The notes under the pieces: model-generated
Database searches by the model: none
What the model saw: the letters and a program-made list of their open reading frames with translations, nothing else
What the model was told of the DNA's origin: nothing
Shown: positions 52,501-62,000 of the stretch, one piece after another
Layout: the number at the start of each line of letters is the position of its first letter
Numbering within the stretch: position 1 is the first letter of the stretch
Source: Symbiodinium natans
Taxonomy: Eukaryota; Sar; Dinophyceae; Suessiales; Symbiodiniaceae
Length of the DNA stretch: 62,000 nucleotides
Assembly: GCA_905221605.1 (NCBI GenBank)
Contig: CAJNDS010000128.1
Location: forward strand, 1 to 62,000
Reading direction: 5' to 3'
Program-made: the position numbers and the translations under genes

Positions 52501-54729
52501 ATAATGCGGGCACTCCCGGGTTTTTGGCCACCCTAGCAGGTGCATCCTTCCTTTCAGAGTATCTTTCACATCTCGTAGTTTCTTTTTCATTTCTTAATTT
52601 TCTTCGTGCCTCGGCAGGTGCAGCAGATGACCGGACTTGCCGACCCTGTTTACGTGGAGGCCTTCCTGCAGGCGCAGCTTTGCGGTGACATGGACTCTCC
52701 ACGCGCCCACGAGCGTTCAAGTCCCGGACTTCCAGGTGCACTCCTTCGACCTCATGCTGGAGCTTCTCGTGGTGAACAGAACGAGCGAGACTCTGCAAAA
52801 CGTCCTGGTCGAGTTGAGCACACAGGCCCACCCTTGCCTGTCACCTTTGTATTTAGCAATATTGACCATTGTGGGGTGTCATGGGCATTCGCCAAGTTGC
52901 AAATTTTTCCCAGATGGCCAGTATCTGCAAGCGTGCAGGGAGACTTGAAGATTGTGGACAGACCGTCTGCAGTGACCCTTGCAGCAGGCAGGGGAAGACG
53001 AGCGGAGTGAAATTGTGATTCAACTCGCCGTCGCTGACGTGCTTGTGAAGCTGGCACTGTTGCATTGGATTGCGTGGAGTTTCAAGGCTCTGGTTCCCTC
53101 GCTTGTTCAGGTCAGCAGATGACGCTCCATGCCTCGATCAAGGTCCGGATTCACATTTCTTGTTCCTCTTGTTCCAGCAAACGCAACACGGTTGTGATGC
53201 ACTCAAGAGATGGCAGAGACAAAAGAGCTTGCTGCCCAAAAGAGCCACATTGCTTACATTGCTTCAGGTTGCGTCCACTGAGACCGGCATCATCTTTGGC
53301 TACGTCACTTTTGAGAAGAAGAGTGCAGTACCTCGGTGCTCGTTGGACTAGCTTGAGTGTTTTGCATGGAAGTGGTGGCCATGGCGCGATTCAGGCAGAC
53401 AAGGAATGCTCTGCACTGGACTCAGATTCTCCAGGACCATGTTGGGCTTTTGGAATCCCAACGCTGGGCAGTTGACTACCAACGGTTTGAGTTTCCTTTC
53501 AGTAGGCATTGAAGGTTGGGGACCGAGGTACTGAACGAGCTGCACGTGGATATCCTAGATTACATCGAACGCGCCCCGGCTGCCGCAAACCCTCGCAACT
53601 TGCTTTGGCCATTGTTGTAGATGAAAAGTTTAACAATCTGCGAAGTCGACATGCGTAGATTTCATGCTCTTCTTGCCCTTCATGCCCTTCTTGCATCCCT
53701 GTTGAAGAATGCTAGGCTCTTGGATAAACGAGCTGGCCTTCCGGACCATGTGGTCGGAATTCGAGTGGGAGAACAAAGTCAACATCAACACCTCCATAAC
53801 CGAGGCTGAGCTTTTCTCAATAGATTGGAACCAAGTGCCACGTGCTGTTTTGTCTGTGGCATACTCAGCTCAACTTCTGCTTCAGAGGTTGGCACATTCC
53901 TGGAGCACATCATGAGAAATACCAACATGTCGATCGTTGGCAGAAGCTACAAGAAGAGCCAGGAGCCCAGGATGGCATCACAACTGCTTGTGCCGACTTC
54001 GTTCAAGTTTTCAAAACAGTCTGCATCTCTAGTCTGAGGCAAGTTGCTCAGCTTGCTGCGTGTTGAGCTTTCCTGCGCAGGTGACAATAAGACCCAGAAG
54101 AAAGGCAAGCTTAGTGCCGACGATGTGCAAGAGATGTTGCGAGATGCTGTGGGGCCGCTTGGCTTCAGTTGCAGCATGGGCGATCCAGGCCGAAGTTGCT
54201 GAGTTGCTGAGTTGTAAGCGTAGGCAAACAGTGGCAAGTCAAACAGTGGCCTGGCCGAGGATCAAGAAGCTGATTGACACCTCTAGCTTCGTCGCAGTGA
54301 ATCTCTATGCCAAGTCCATCTTTGGCGAGGCTTTGAGCTGGTGGAAGCGCAATGACGATCAATAAAGAGTCAGTTCCCTCAGCTGTACCATGACCCCATT
54401 GTAGAATTGCAGACGGAAATCATGCACCTTTGTGGCGAGCGCAGTGCAGGATGCGCTAGCAAACATCTCCATCGAGAAGCTGCCAGATGGCAAGCTAACA
54501 GGCCGAACAGCTAACAGTCCGTCGTTGCTGTCCGTGAGTTGACACTCTGTGAAAGCCACAGAGTCTTGCGAAAGGCAGCTGCCGCATTCGCTCCAGAACA
54601 CAGGGCATTGCTTTGTCCCTGGGCGACCGGATCACCATTGTCCAGAGGGGCGTCCAGGTGGGTTACATGCTGCGCTTGTCAACCTTGCGAGGTAAGGAGA
54701 GCACGGGCAGCCGATTTGCGTTTAGATGA
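35027..54729 (+). CDS. COPB1: Coatomer subunit beta (beta-COP), about 25 or more exons
   Basis: Beta-COP is a core subunit of the COPI coat that drives Golgi-to-ER and intra-Golgi vesicle traffic in the cytosol. Exons in correct order cover the N-terminal adaptin-like helical repeats (VLIHYEKGVPPTSEELAKKL, EALEELILLMINGE, KLLMTIIRF, HRVKKLLQIYWEIV, EEMILVCNALRNDL), the middle solenoid (SYVRRNAV, EQSDNNVKLLV, VRGCLWLFGEYC-type exon, KTVVLADGTYG), and the C-terminal domain and appendage (DPVYVEAF, LELLVVNRTSETLQN, STETGIIFG, LHVDILDYIE, MWSEFEWENKVNINT, NLYAKSIFGE, ALANISIEKLPDGKLTG, QGIALSLGDRITIVQRG). The family is ~950-970 residues; I can place over half. Donors include GC (36294, 52672, 52826, 53805, 54330) and GT (35112, 38460, 53328). 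Residues look well kept, suggesting a working gene. The first Met exon and some middle exons (50.4-52.6 kb) were not found. A malic enzyme gene interrupts it at 41.3-46.4 kb. Confidence 0.9.
36215..36558 (+). CDS. COPB1: beta-COP exons SYVRRNAV and EDIEQLLLVEGDL
   Basis: Exon 36215-36293 (HSYVRRNAVMCVFSIVKSFG then VEVLPE) ends at a GC donor (GAG before GCAAGG). Exon 36504-36558 (APEDIEQLLLVEGDLSTK) starts in phase after CGTGCAAG and ends at a GT donor. The joined product reads VLPE-APEDIEQLL without a gap, matching the family. The exons between 35677 and 36215 (rest of the first solenoid) were not located. Confidence 0.85.
37630..38915 (+). CDS. COPB1: beta-COP exons 37.6-38.9 kb, ending at the large intron
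   Basis: Exon 37630 to about 37690 encodes SSMGDIFQLAVLELVRK. Exon 38409-38459 encodes AYVQLLTEQSDNNVKLL with a clear GTATGTGAG donor. Exon 38835 to about 38915 encodes VMEGMVMDIFRALSCPSLDV then RKKALSL. The family continues directly with the segment found at 47969, so the last exon here is the 5' border of a ~9-kb intron. Its donor is not GT; GAGAGTG (GA) is possible. Confidence 0.85.
40026..40145. repeat. Inverted repeat flanked by direct repeats
   Basis: GGGACGCCAGAAGCGC(A/T)GGGG occurs at about 40031 and 40103. Between them CACATTCTAGGACTTTTCAG (40055-40074) pairs with CTGAAAAGCTTTAGAATGTG (40077-40096) with a 2-base loop and about 3 mismatches. After the second direct copy CACATTTTAGGA appears again. 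It could be a small palindromic element or RNA hairpin. Confidence 0.75.
40484..40680. repeat. CTA/CTG/CTC trinucleotide array
   Basis: About 60 triplets, mostly CTA with CTG and CTC interruptions, then CGA/CTA triplets toward the 3' end. All frames are open, giving poly-Leu, poly-Thr and poly-Ser artefacts. Confidence 0.95.
41320..46414 (+). CDS. Malic enzyme (NAD(P)-dependent), at least 11 exons, N-terminus not found
   Basis: Malic enzyme converts L-malate to pyruvate and CO2, reducing NAD(P). Exons in order: to 41447 (LLPIVYTPTVGEACQ), 41530-~41880 (PRGCYVSI, RILGLGDLGCWGMGIPIGKL), 42078-42217 (LLQFEDFNTNDAFPLLE), 42500-42599 (HKFLSYNDDIQGTAA), 42675-42746 (ILFHGAGSANLG), 43967-44056 (MLLRNEAGVPAESI), about 44228-44266 (GTKGNFKNVEQK), 44382-44455 (IKHHKPDVLIG), from 44597 (APNCFNKDVVEAM), ~44825-44916 (RPIIFALSNPLTQAELTAAD), 46012-46084 (PGQVNNFFIFPGMSFGA), 46144-46230 (IPDRWFMIAAITVAQSLDDR) and 46322-46414 (IQQVSHNVAVKVAMAAQ, stop TGA). 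Metal-site residues in QFEDF and NDDIQGT and the nucleotide-binding GAGSAN are kept. Missing are the N-terminal ~100 residues and the part between SDGQ and IPGQ. VFSDAGRILG where VTDGxRILG is usual, and imperfect phases at 44056-44382, leave open a decaying gene. It lies inside a beta-COP intron, same strand. Confidence 0.85.
43300..43410. repeat. TGGTCCTGTGGTCTTC repeats
   Basis: About six irregular copies of CTGGTCCTGTGGTC(T/G)T lie in the malic enzyme intron. Confidence 0.75.
43425..43835. repeat. Second array of the ~105-bp repeat family
   Basis: Four diverged copies carry AAGCTTGCCTCGAAAGCACATGA, TGCTTCAAAGCATATGAATCC, CCATCATGCGAGCATTG and TGTTTGCAAATGCC plus G-runs. They match the array at 3123-3600 in order and orientation. 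Confidence 0.8.
43836..43958. repeat. Degenerate telomere-like TTTTTAGGG array
   Basis: Copies of TTTAGGG expand to TTTTTAGGG and TTTTGAGGG. The array ends about 8 bp before the inferred 3' splice site of a malic enzyme intron, so the T-rich strand serves as the intron end. Confidence 0.85.
45945..45980. repeat. CA-rich microsatellite
   Basis: ACACACGCGCACACACAGACACACGGACACACAG lies just upstream of the malic enzyme exon at 46012. Confidence 0.8.
46415..47968. other. 3' part of the large beta-COP intron
   Basis: No gene is recognised. It contains a short GCATGTAGA-type repeat near 46710-46750. A 40-codon frame (MTLNNEVLQCIEDGLAQHPL, about 47134) looks protein-like but is unplaced. Confidence 0.35.
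47969..49170 (+). CDS. COPB1: beta-COP exons after the large intron
   Basis: Exon 47969 to about 48020 (MDICLGSLVTPRNIKE) continues directly from the RKKALSL exon at 38.9 kb. Exon 48090-~48130 (DVVALLKKEVIKT), exon 48234-48300 (EGNLEYRRLLIRALHAC), exon ~48579-48599 (ALDDVIF), exon from 48645 (VMFLRELIANY), exon 48758-48820 (MRLPILQRLAECIGDVSQSR), exon 48947-49038 (VLRGCLWLFGEYCEDEALIE then NVIQGVLSAV) and exon 49121-49170 (PLPLVLEEASKDKKDS) follow in family order. Confidence 0.85.
49299..50413 (+). CDS. COPB1: beta-COP exons, linker and second solenoid
   Basis: Exon 49299-49356 encodes KITTKTVVLADGTYG. Exon ~49830-49898 encodes an acidic/Lys linker then TALRTLLLG, joining in phase to exon 49981-50020 (GDFLLSAMVGAA). 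Exon 50198 to about 50240 (VSMTKLCMKLKKLP) and exon 50370-50411 (VLLVIANLFKLVKQ) follow. A 17-base G-run sits in the intron at 49519-49537. Confidence 0.7.
50414..52617. other. beta-COP region with exons not located
   Basis: The family needs roughly 100-150 more residues here, between the second solenoid and QQMTGLADPVY. I could not identify them; EGAMDDDEDFSAARGAF (near 52100) is a candidate. No other gene is seen. Confidence 0.3.
52618..52987 (+). CDS. COPB1: beta-COP C-terminal domain exons with GC-AG introns
   Basis: Exon 52618-52671 (VQQMTGLADPVYVEAFLQ), intron 52672-52735 (64 bp, GC-AG), exon 52736-52825 (VHSFDLMLELLVVNRTSETL then QNVLVELSTQ), intron 52826-52938 (GC-AG), exon 52939-52987 (GDLKIVDRPSAVTLAA) and another GC donor. 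All three join in phase and match the start of the beta-COP C-terminal region. Confidence 0.9.
53268..53939 (+). CDS. COPB1: beta-COP appendage exons
   Basis: Exon 53268-53327 (VASTETGIIFGYVTFEKKSA, GT donor) joins in phase to exon 53528-~53572 (VLNELHVDILDYIE). Exon 53716-53804 (SWINELAFRTMWSEFEWENK then VNINTSITE, GC donor) and exon 53888-53939 (VGTFLEHIMRNTNMSIV, GC donor) follow. Confidence 0.9.
54260..54729 (+). CDS. COPB1: beta-COP C-terminal exons
   Basis: Exon 54260-54329 (KKLIDTSSFVAVNLYAKSIF then GE) joins in phase across a GC-AG intron to exon 54450-54501 (DALANISIEKLPDGKLT). The last exon, from about 54579, encodes RIRSRTQGIALSLGDRITIV then QRG. The family ends within a few residues of QRG. 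Read straight on, the frame stops at TGA 54727-54729; an extra splice before that is possible. The junction before RIRS is off by one base in my count. Confidence 0.85.
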
Positions 54730-57700
54730 GTATCGGGAAAAGCTGACTAACAAGGTGTTGCGAACATGTCAAGTGTGTAGGAATAAGAGCGTTGACATTC
54801 ATTTCTGGCTACATGTTCGGCAACGATTACGCAAGTTCTTGATTGGCAGTTACAAGTTCTGAACCGATGGCATTCGATGTTGCGCAGGTTTTCAAGTCAT
54901 AGACTTTCCCCCGTGCTGAAGCTGGGCTGGTCATCAAGTCAGTGAAGTCGCAGGCCCCCCCATGTTCGAGCCTTCGTCGCAAGCAGCTTCCGCGATCCAG
55001 AATCCATCAGAATCCCATGTGTTCCCAGCAGTGTTGGGGTAGTTTAGTCGAGAGAGAGAACCTCGAGGAAGTCATGGCTGACTTTCCGGTACTCTCATGT
55101 TTTTTGACTTGTCATCGAGTCTGTTGCAGGGTGGCTTGTAAAACCCCTTTGTGTCGAACTTGAGGCCGCTGCGCTGATGGAGGAAACGCGGAAGCCCATA
55201 GCGGAAGGAGTGCAGAAAAGTGCAGAAAAGGTTTGCTCATGTCTGCTTGTCCTGCGCTGTGCCAAACAACGAATGGAAAGCCGCTTTGCCCATGAAATCC
55301 GATTTCGTAACCTGAGCTGCCACACATGAGACGATTGACTTGGCTCGAAGGACTCAGAGCATTGGGCATTGAGCACATAAAGCATGTCTGTCTAAACGAG
55401 CAGAGAGCTATCGGCCTTCCATAGCTTTCCAAGAGCAAAACCTTCAGAAAGGGTGCCTAAGCCTCAAGCTGAGGGCCGCTGCGCGTAAGCTCCGTGTAGG
55501 TCAGCGCGGTGCATGCTGCGTGTATGCTTGCACAGTCTTAGCAGCTGCCGCTATCTTACGTGACCCGAAGTAAACAACAAACTTTGAAAGTCCACGCATA
55601 CCGCAACAAAGCGGAACAAGGAACCTAGGATGCCACTTAAACGATCTCCATGCGTCTGCGTAGCAGCCATCAACATTGGTACAGGCATAGTTTCATGTTG
55701 AGACAACATCAGACGAGTACGCAGATGAGTCACGCTTGAGAATGAGATGGGCCGGCTTTCGCCTTCCACTGCGAGCTCTACTGGCGTTCGTTGTTGTGCA
55801 AGGCACTTGTTCTTTCAGTTGTGTGCTGCAGTTACGGAAGTAGCTAGGCGTCAAAGCTGCATGAACGTGCCATCACCCTTGAGCGCCAGCCCGGGCTTTA
55901 CAAAACTAGCCTGAAACAATCAGTTCCCTACCTGGCGAGGCACATGGGCCTTCAGTGAGGACAGCCCGGCATGCTGGCTGAATTGGGAGGCCTCTGCATT
56001 GCAAGCTGATGTGAAACAGTGTAGCTGTTCTCGATCCCAGTGGAATTTCCTGAGCTGTCACTTGCAAACATCTCACCAAACCAAGCCCTCTTGCCCTACC
56101 ATATGGCTGCATATGGCGTGGCCAAGACACAAGGACTGGACAGTACACTTGCACATTTCTTGGCATGCAGTCCCACATGGGACGATGCAACACGCGACAG
56201 GACTGTCCTCATACCCGGGAAACCTATTGCAATCATGTTTCCAGCTGCATACCGCCATACCCAGGCCGACCCGTGAAGCAGGTACATTTCGAAACGTTGA
56301 AGAACCACTTTGTGGGAGCAGGGCTCCTTCGTTGCTTCCCGCCCCCCATGCTCAAGGTGCAAAAGTCGAGCCACCAAATCGTTTAACTTCGAATCAGGGT
56401 GTATTACGCATACATACACGACGTCCTTTCTGCCAGTGGCTGTGTCGTGTGTATTTTCAATTGCGTTCGGCAGTTCCATGGCTGCCGCCGAACAGTTTCC
56501 GACTCTAAAGTGCTCACAGTTTTTGTTTTTTTTTGTAAGGGTTGCCCCAACGCAAGCAAGCCACAAAGGAAGTTTCAGGAAGCCGAAATGGCATGCTAAT
56601 CAGTTAGCAATGTAAAAGGAACGTTGCTGCGCCGCGGCCAACATGTACAACGTAATGAAGTTCAAACGTTTGAATTGAATGTTTTGAGAAGACCTGCCGA
56701 TGTCCTCGACGAGAGCAATAGTTGCCTCTCAAAATCGAAAAGGCTTACTTCCAGGTGCCAGCTTTCTGAAGCCATGTCTTTCGGAATGAAGATGGAGTCA
56801 TGTTGTAGCCGGCAGCTTAGACCCATATTTGAAAACACCATTCAGCCGTGCCCTCTTTGGCTCGTCCTTTGGTCCTGGTGTCCTTGCGAAGTGCCAGAGG
56901 CAACCAAGTTGAAAGCATCTCCTTTTTAGAGGTTTGTCAGGCAATGTCCCATCATAGATGTCGTGGGCAAAAAGGAGGTGAAACATCTGTCAGCTGAAGG
57001 TCTGCTAGGTTTCGGCACACGCCAAGTAAAATATACCCCCCTGTCCAGGTGAACATCACCGAAGATGGTGTCTCCAGAGTGGGAGATGCATGCAATGCTG
57101 CCTGGCAGCAGATCAATTCTGTACTGAGTGTTGAAACCTAGTTTCTTTGCCCATGTATGTGCAGTGAGGAGTATGTTTTGGTGACCATATTGCGACTTAC
57201 CTGCATGACCAGATGACCACGCTCTCGGAATGGTTTCACCGTGTGTGAACTGGGCACGACTAAGGAATGTAGCCCTTTTCTTTGTCGCCTTCTGGTTCGT
57301 GGTCAGGTCGTTGGTGCAGCAATCACAGTGCCTCAGCCAACTGGGGAAGAGAGCACAGCATGCAGTTTCCATGGACATGCACGTTGTGAATCAAAAAGGT
57401 AAGGGGGTCATCACTGGAACCACCTTCGAGCTCGCGGTCTCGTGGTCGCGGTGTCACGAACCCCACATGGGTTCCGTACCAGGAGATCATTTCGAGGGCA
57501 TTTTCTGACACGCGGCCAAGAGGTTAAGACAAGACAAGCAACACGAGTTGCACGAGGAGGTAAGCAGACTCAACAGTGGCTTCGGAGAAAGACCCTTGTA
57601 CACTCGCAATGCTTGCAAATGTAGGCTTAGACTCTCCTTGACAAGATGCCCCTCCAGCTGACTTCCAGCTGGTTGTCCTTGCTTTGAGCTTCAGCACTGG

Positions 57701-59599
57701 ATCTCTCGCCTTTCAAGTTCGGCTCAGATTAAACCACGATTTGTGCCGTACTCTCCATGATGTGCTTCGGACTCCAGGCAGCAAGAATTGGCATTATGCA
57801 CTTCCAAGTTGCATGGTCAGCAAACACTGTGCTGTCAATCCACGAGGCAACGGCTTTTCTTGACTTGATCATGCGCAATGCCGAGGAACCGAAAGACCAG
57901 ACATCTGAGAGCGAACCATGAAGGTCGCACACCTGCAGTATGTCCCCGCTTCTGGCTTGGTCAGTGAAACGCAGTTGCTGAAGTCTGCCAAGCTGTTGAG
58001 ATGTTGTTGTAGCTTGCCGGAGCAGGTTTGCAGCGGTTTCACTTAGTCTGGACTGGTCTAACTTGCTATCGCCACGCACTTGCCGAACTAGAGAACTGAG
58101 GCAGCAGTTTAGCTCTGTGCCTTCGGGGTTGTCTTGTCAATGACAATACCGGTGCTTACCGCATGAGCACAACGCATGCAAAAGCATATATATAGCTCAC
58201 GCTCCTATGAAGCTGCAGCCCTCTGGTCCGTTGGTTGGAGCCAGCCTTTGCATTGAAAGTTCGTGTGACTCAGTTCATGATTTGATCGAGGTCTTACCCG
58301 CCGTGATTTCTTTGGTAGCATGCGCGTGCTGCGCAGCTCAGGAAGCAGGTGGACAGCAAAAATGTGCAGTTTTAGCCCTAAAAATCATGAGACTGCAGCA
58401 GCATGATGCCAGCACCTTTGGCGAAACTTGACTGTGATTGGCATGTGCAGGTGATGACACTGGCAGCTGCATGACACTGTTGCAGGTGACCCACGAACGG
58501 AGCCCTTGGTAGCAATGATTAGCGAGCATGGAAGAAGGGAAATCTAGCAGACAGCAAAAAGACGCGTCACATGATGTCACATGCTCGCTCGGCTGCTTCA
58601 CAGCTTCACGCTATGACTCGGTTGGGGCCGCTGTTTCAGGATAAGATCAAATTCTACAACGAATGCTACGAACAGGCAAGAGCCTGGCCCCAAGCTGACT
58701 ATGTTGTCTTGCTGATAAGCGTGCTGTAGCAGGGCGGAGGGGGTCGTTGTGCATGTACTTTGGCCGACAAATGCTGTGCTCAGCATCATTTCCTACTCAT
58801 CGCACGCTGTGGCGTCTTTGCGTAGTATACAGCATTCCCTACTTATGGCTTCTTGCGGCGCATGTAGGATCTACAAATACAACATTCTCTTTTTTTCCGT
58901 TCATTGTAGGGCTGAGTGGTCACACCATGTCACGGGGAAAAGATCCGGATGAATGCAGCGTCGTCGTGCGACAAGACGCCAAAGCAAAAACGATCAAAGA
59001 TCCGCAGGCTTATGTCAGCGACTGTGCGCATAGCACATCCCCAGACTCTCCCCCTTATGCTTCAGTGTTTGGTGGGTAGTGGCTGTTGAAAATGAGGCAT
59101 TTTTTGGTCAACACTCTTAAACTGAACCCCAGCAAGGGAGAAACAAACTCATGACAAGTCAAACCGTCTGACAAAGACTTTTTGGAGAAGAGAGTCCAAG
59201 TCGAGCAGGGCAGAGCGGCAGTACAGGCTGAGAGTTGGGACTTTGAACTGAGGTGGTTGGCATCCATCTCGAAGGTTTTTTTCCGAAACGTGTGTGTTTG
59301 ACGTGAGATGTGCGTGCGAGCTGAGCGGTCTTGAACCTCCGGCGCTAAGATTTAGATGCCCCATAGCACGAAGTCGCAAAGTTGGGGTGGCAGCGTAAGT
59401 AGCTTGAGAAAAGGACACCTGTCGTCATGTTTGCCTGGCGCTTGCATGATCTTGGAGTGAACTCCTTGTTGGAGAGCGAAGGCCACTGTTGCAAAAGCCC
59501 AGAAATGTCGCGGTGGACTTGGATATTGCAGATTGGGTGACATGTTCTCAGGGTTCACGTGTCGGGCCCCTTGTCCCTTGCGTCACCTCATCACTGCAG
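54730..59599. other. Mostly featureless stretch downstream of beta-COP
   Basis: Weak coding traces only. A + strand frame at about 56034-56276 (LLPYHMAAYGVAKTQGLDST) is protein-like. On the - strand, frames at 57729-58079 and 56926-57378 have plausible composition (DVWSFGSSALRMIKSRKAVA; FNTQYRIDLLPGSIACISHS). None forms a recognisable domain or exon chain. Confidence 0.3.
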
Positions 59600-59755
59600 G
59601 TCAGGAGGCACCGAGTCGAGCATGTACCAATGCTGTCAGAGCAACCGTTCTGGTGGATGATGGCTGGCCTAATCATTCTAGTGACGGTCGTGGTGATCAG
59701 GACTGTTGTTGCAGCCTTTCGCGAGTTGAAATCTGAAAGTGAAGGAGTCGTTCAG
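59600..59755 (+). CDS. Exon with one transmembrane helix, unrecognised protein
   Basis: A 52-codon open stretch is bounded by CACTGCAG acceptor and GTTCAG/GTATTG donor. It encodes EHVPMLSEQPFWWMMAGLII then LVTVVVIRTVVAAF, one strong membrane helix with a basic/acidic tail (RELKSESEGVVQ). A following candidate exon starts after GCGTTGCAG at about 59967. The protein is unknown; the clean splice signals make coding plausible. Confidence 0.4.
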
Positions 59756-62000
59756 GTATTGATCGGGGTCTTTCCTGCGTTCTTTCATCCGCTTAACACC
59801 GTGCATGTTGAAGAACTAACTCCGAAAAGTCATGCCAATTTAAGACGCAGACTGTATTGACTGAATCCTTATACCTCCCAAGCGCACTCTACATACCAAT
59901 AATAAAGTGGGACTTCATGCGACTCATTCAGAGTCAACGTCCACGATGCGATGTATGCGTTGCAGGATGGAGGTTCAAGACCGCCCTCCAATAGAAGCAA
60001 CCACTGCCGAGTTTGCGGTGGAAAGCCAGGCGTCCAAGGAGCCTTCGAAGGAGGAGAAGAGCAGCTCCTCGGCAAAGACCGCAGAGAGCTGGACGCGTCC
60101 TGTACTGAAGCTTCTCCAGTTCCAAATAGTATATAGGTCCCGGTTAGTAACTGTCGTCGCCACCTAGTCATGGACCGTGCCGGACTTATTTTGCTCCGGT
60201 GGGGGAGAATTTGCAGATTGGCGGGGGATCATGTTGTGTTTCCAACTGTCGCGGAATATGGGCTAAATCAAGACCGCGCCGTAGCCACCAAGTGCCCGGA
60301 GACAGGGCGGCAGCAGGAACATGCACCGTCATAGCCAGCTTTGTTTCATTGCGCAGTGTTTTTGCGAGTTTGGGGAAAAGACTTTGCAGTTGGTGGTGGC
60401 GCATTGCTTTGTGTCCCAATCTTTCTTGAGTGCATGGCATGCTGGGAAAGGTGTAAGTCCTGTTTCTGATCAGGGGATCTTTCGTAGGCGTCGAATACCC
60501 TGTGATGGCCAGCAAGGATTGAATGTACAGCAAACTTGAGCCTCCTCACGCATGCTTGTTCCCCACTCTCGGTGTGGCGCTGTTAGATTTTCAACTAAAC
60601 TCTTTCTCCTCGCCCGATCAACTCCTCGCCATTACCCACCCCAGGGTATGACCGGAAAATCCCTGCAGTGCCCAACCCCAGATTATTCTCAGAGAGTCAG
60701 AGTCCCTCGCAAATTCCTGATATTTGAGAACTGCAGGGATCGCAGTTCGAACGGAAGGCATCCAAGCATCTTGAAGCTCGCAAGTGGAGCACCTCTGAAC
60801 GACTCTCAAACATGGCGGCAGCTCAGTGCCACTCTCACGAGACAAAGAACCCTCTGCTACATTGAGCTGGGGCACTAGTGCCATTACGGCTACAGAAACA
60901 CAAGTTGTTTGGGCTTGATGTAGTTTGCATCCCAGTCTAGATTTGGGTTCTTCGGGGTTTGTTGGGTGGTCTGCTTCTTCGTGGGCTTGCGCTCCTGCTT
61001 TAGTTGAGGGTTGACGGCCTTTCGGGCACCCAGGTTTTGGGGTTGATGATGGTCTGCATATGTCTGCATCCTCGTCGTGACTCAGGGCTCGGGACGTTGT
61101 GGGCTTGTTTTTGGGCTTGCAGTTATGCTTTAGTTGAGGGTTGTTTCGGGATTGCGTTCCTTGGGTTGAAGGTTGTGCCCTCAACATAACTCCCACCCTC
61201 CTTGCCCTCCTCGGTGGATCAACCCATTGTGCGATCGCATACTCAGACGTCTTAGGATACTGGCGCCTACCAGCACAGAGGTTGGCCCTTCAGTTAGACA
61301 TTCGGCCCATCATTTCGGCCCAGGTTCAACACCTCCCGGTCCCACGGCACGTGCTGAGGCTGGACGCCGCATGCAGTATCAGATTGTCCATGAAGGGCCA
61401 AGCGTTTTTGGGTGCCTGCCCCCCTCAGATCCCAGCTCACTCCTTTTCACAAGATAGATATCTACCTGACTGAACCTCAGCTTTGCAGAGGCAGATGCGG
61501 CCGAGATGGAGATGTTTTATTCGCCGGCGAACTTGCAGAAGCTTTTCTTCTGTTTCCTAGTGCCTCGGTGCCTCACGGCCTTGATGTTGGACAAGTCATC
61601 AGTTTGGGATAGCTGCTGTTACTTGCCCCGCTTTTTTGTGGATACTGGTTCAATTTGACGACCGTCCTGATCGAGCTTACATGGTGCCAACCGAGGCACT
61701 AAACACATGCATGATTCTTTGGGGGATCGCGCAGGACTGCTTGCGGCTGCGAGGTAGCGTCAGGTAGAGTCAGCTAGAGCCAGGTAGAGTCTGACGATGA
61801 CCTGCGTAAGTATCCTTGGAGTGAGATGGGCCGAGATCATCCTGTTGTTGCAAGGCCCGGGGCCAGGGGCAATGTCCTAGTCATGTCCAGCACTTGCAAT
61901 TGTCTTAGGCTCTCAAGTCATGGCCAAGCTTTTTCTTGGTGGTTAGAGTCGGATAGAGGAGTTCATCATGACCAACGTGTACGTTGGAAGAAATGGCGAA
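59756..62000. other. End of window, no gene recognised
   Basis: Apart from the candidate exon near 59967-60125 (Ser/Glu/Lys-rich or CRVCGGKPG depending on frame), I see no domain. GGTAGAGTCAGCTAGAGCCAGGTAGAGTC near 61765 is a short direct repeat. Confidence 0.3.

Noticed and set aside
57729-58079. SDVWSFG on the minus strand as a protein kinase subdomain IX
   Set aside because: No other kinase motif (HRD, DFG, APE) around it in any frame; a single short match is not enough.
1-62000. tRNA and rRNA genes
   Set aside because: No cloverleaf or rRNA-like conserved stretch was noticed by eye; a covariance-model scan was not possible.

Overview
This window looks like nuclear DNA of a dinoflagellate, most likely Symbiodiniaceae. 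Every recognisable gene lies on the + strand. Genes are cut into many short exons. Where I could join exons by hand in frame, the introns often start GC (once apparently GA) as well as GT and end AG followed by G. Plant-type TTTAGGG telomere-like repeats occur inside the sequence, and minisatellites, homopolymer G/C runs and decayed retroelements are common. All coordinates were counted by hand, so exon edges may be off by a few bases, and some inferred junctions do not keep frame perfectly.

Layout. 0-11 kb holds three co-oriented, apparently lineage-specific coding units: a Ser-rich protein followed by a Cys/His module (29-2352), a cytosine-C5-methyltransferase-like protein (5985-8121, one intron full of telomere-like repeats, one frameshift), and a basic Cys/His protein with two mutually compensating frame changes (8895-11030). 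Five repeat arrays (2.7-5.3 kb) lie between the first and second units. 11-17.7 kb is repeat-rich and contains a decayed Ty1/copia element (RT, RNase H and an unusual 3' reading frame with a membrane segment, a PQEEGPQE repeat and an HxxxC...CxxC motif). 17.7-27 kb is gene-poor, with two EF-hand exons, a decayed LINE reverse transcriptase and a purine-rich repeat block. 27.3-29.3 kb holds exons of a multi-pass membrane transporter (probably MFS), and 33.9-34.4 kb holds exons of a Mei2-like RRM protein.

35.0-54.7 kb is a coatomer beta subunit (beta-COP) gene, from a near-N-terminal exon to the C-terminus. Between two adjacent beta-COP exons (ending about 38.9 kb and starting 47.97 kb) lies most of a malic enzyme gene, also on the + strand (about 41.3-46.4 kb). 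As assembled, this is a metabolic enzyme gene nested in the same orientation inside an intron of a trafficking gene. The last 7 kb shows only weak coding traces, the best being one transmembrane exon at 59.6 kb.

The housekeeping genes are unrelated in pathway: COPI coat, malate decarboxylation, membrane transport and RNA binding. What links them is architecture: co-directional genes, non-GT splice donors, and introns that collect TTTAGGG-type and G/C-homopolymer repeats. The most interesting points are the nested malic enzyme, telomere-like repeats within introns of unrelated genes, the divergent methyltransferase-like family with its two neighbours, and the extra 3' frame of the copia element.
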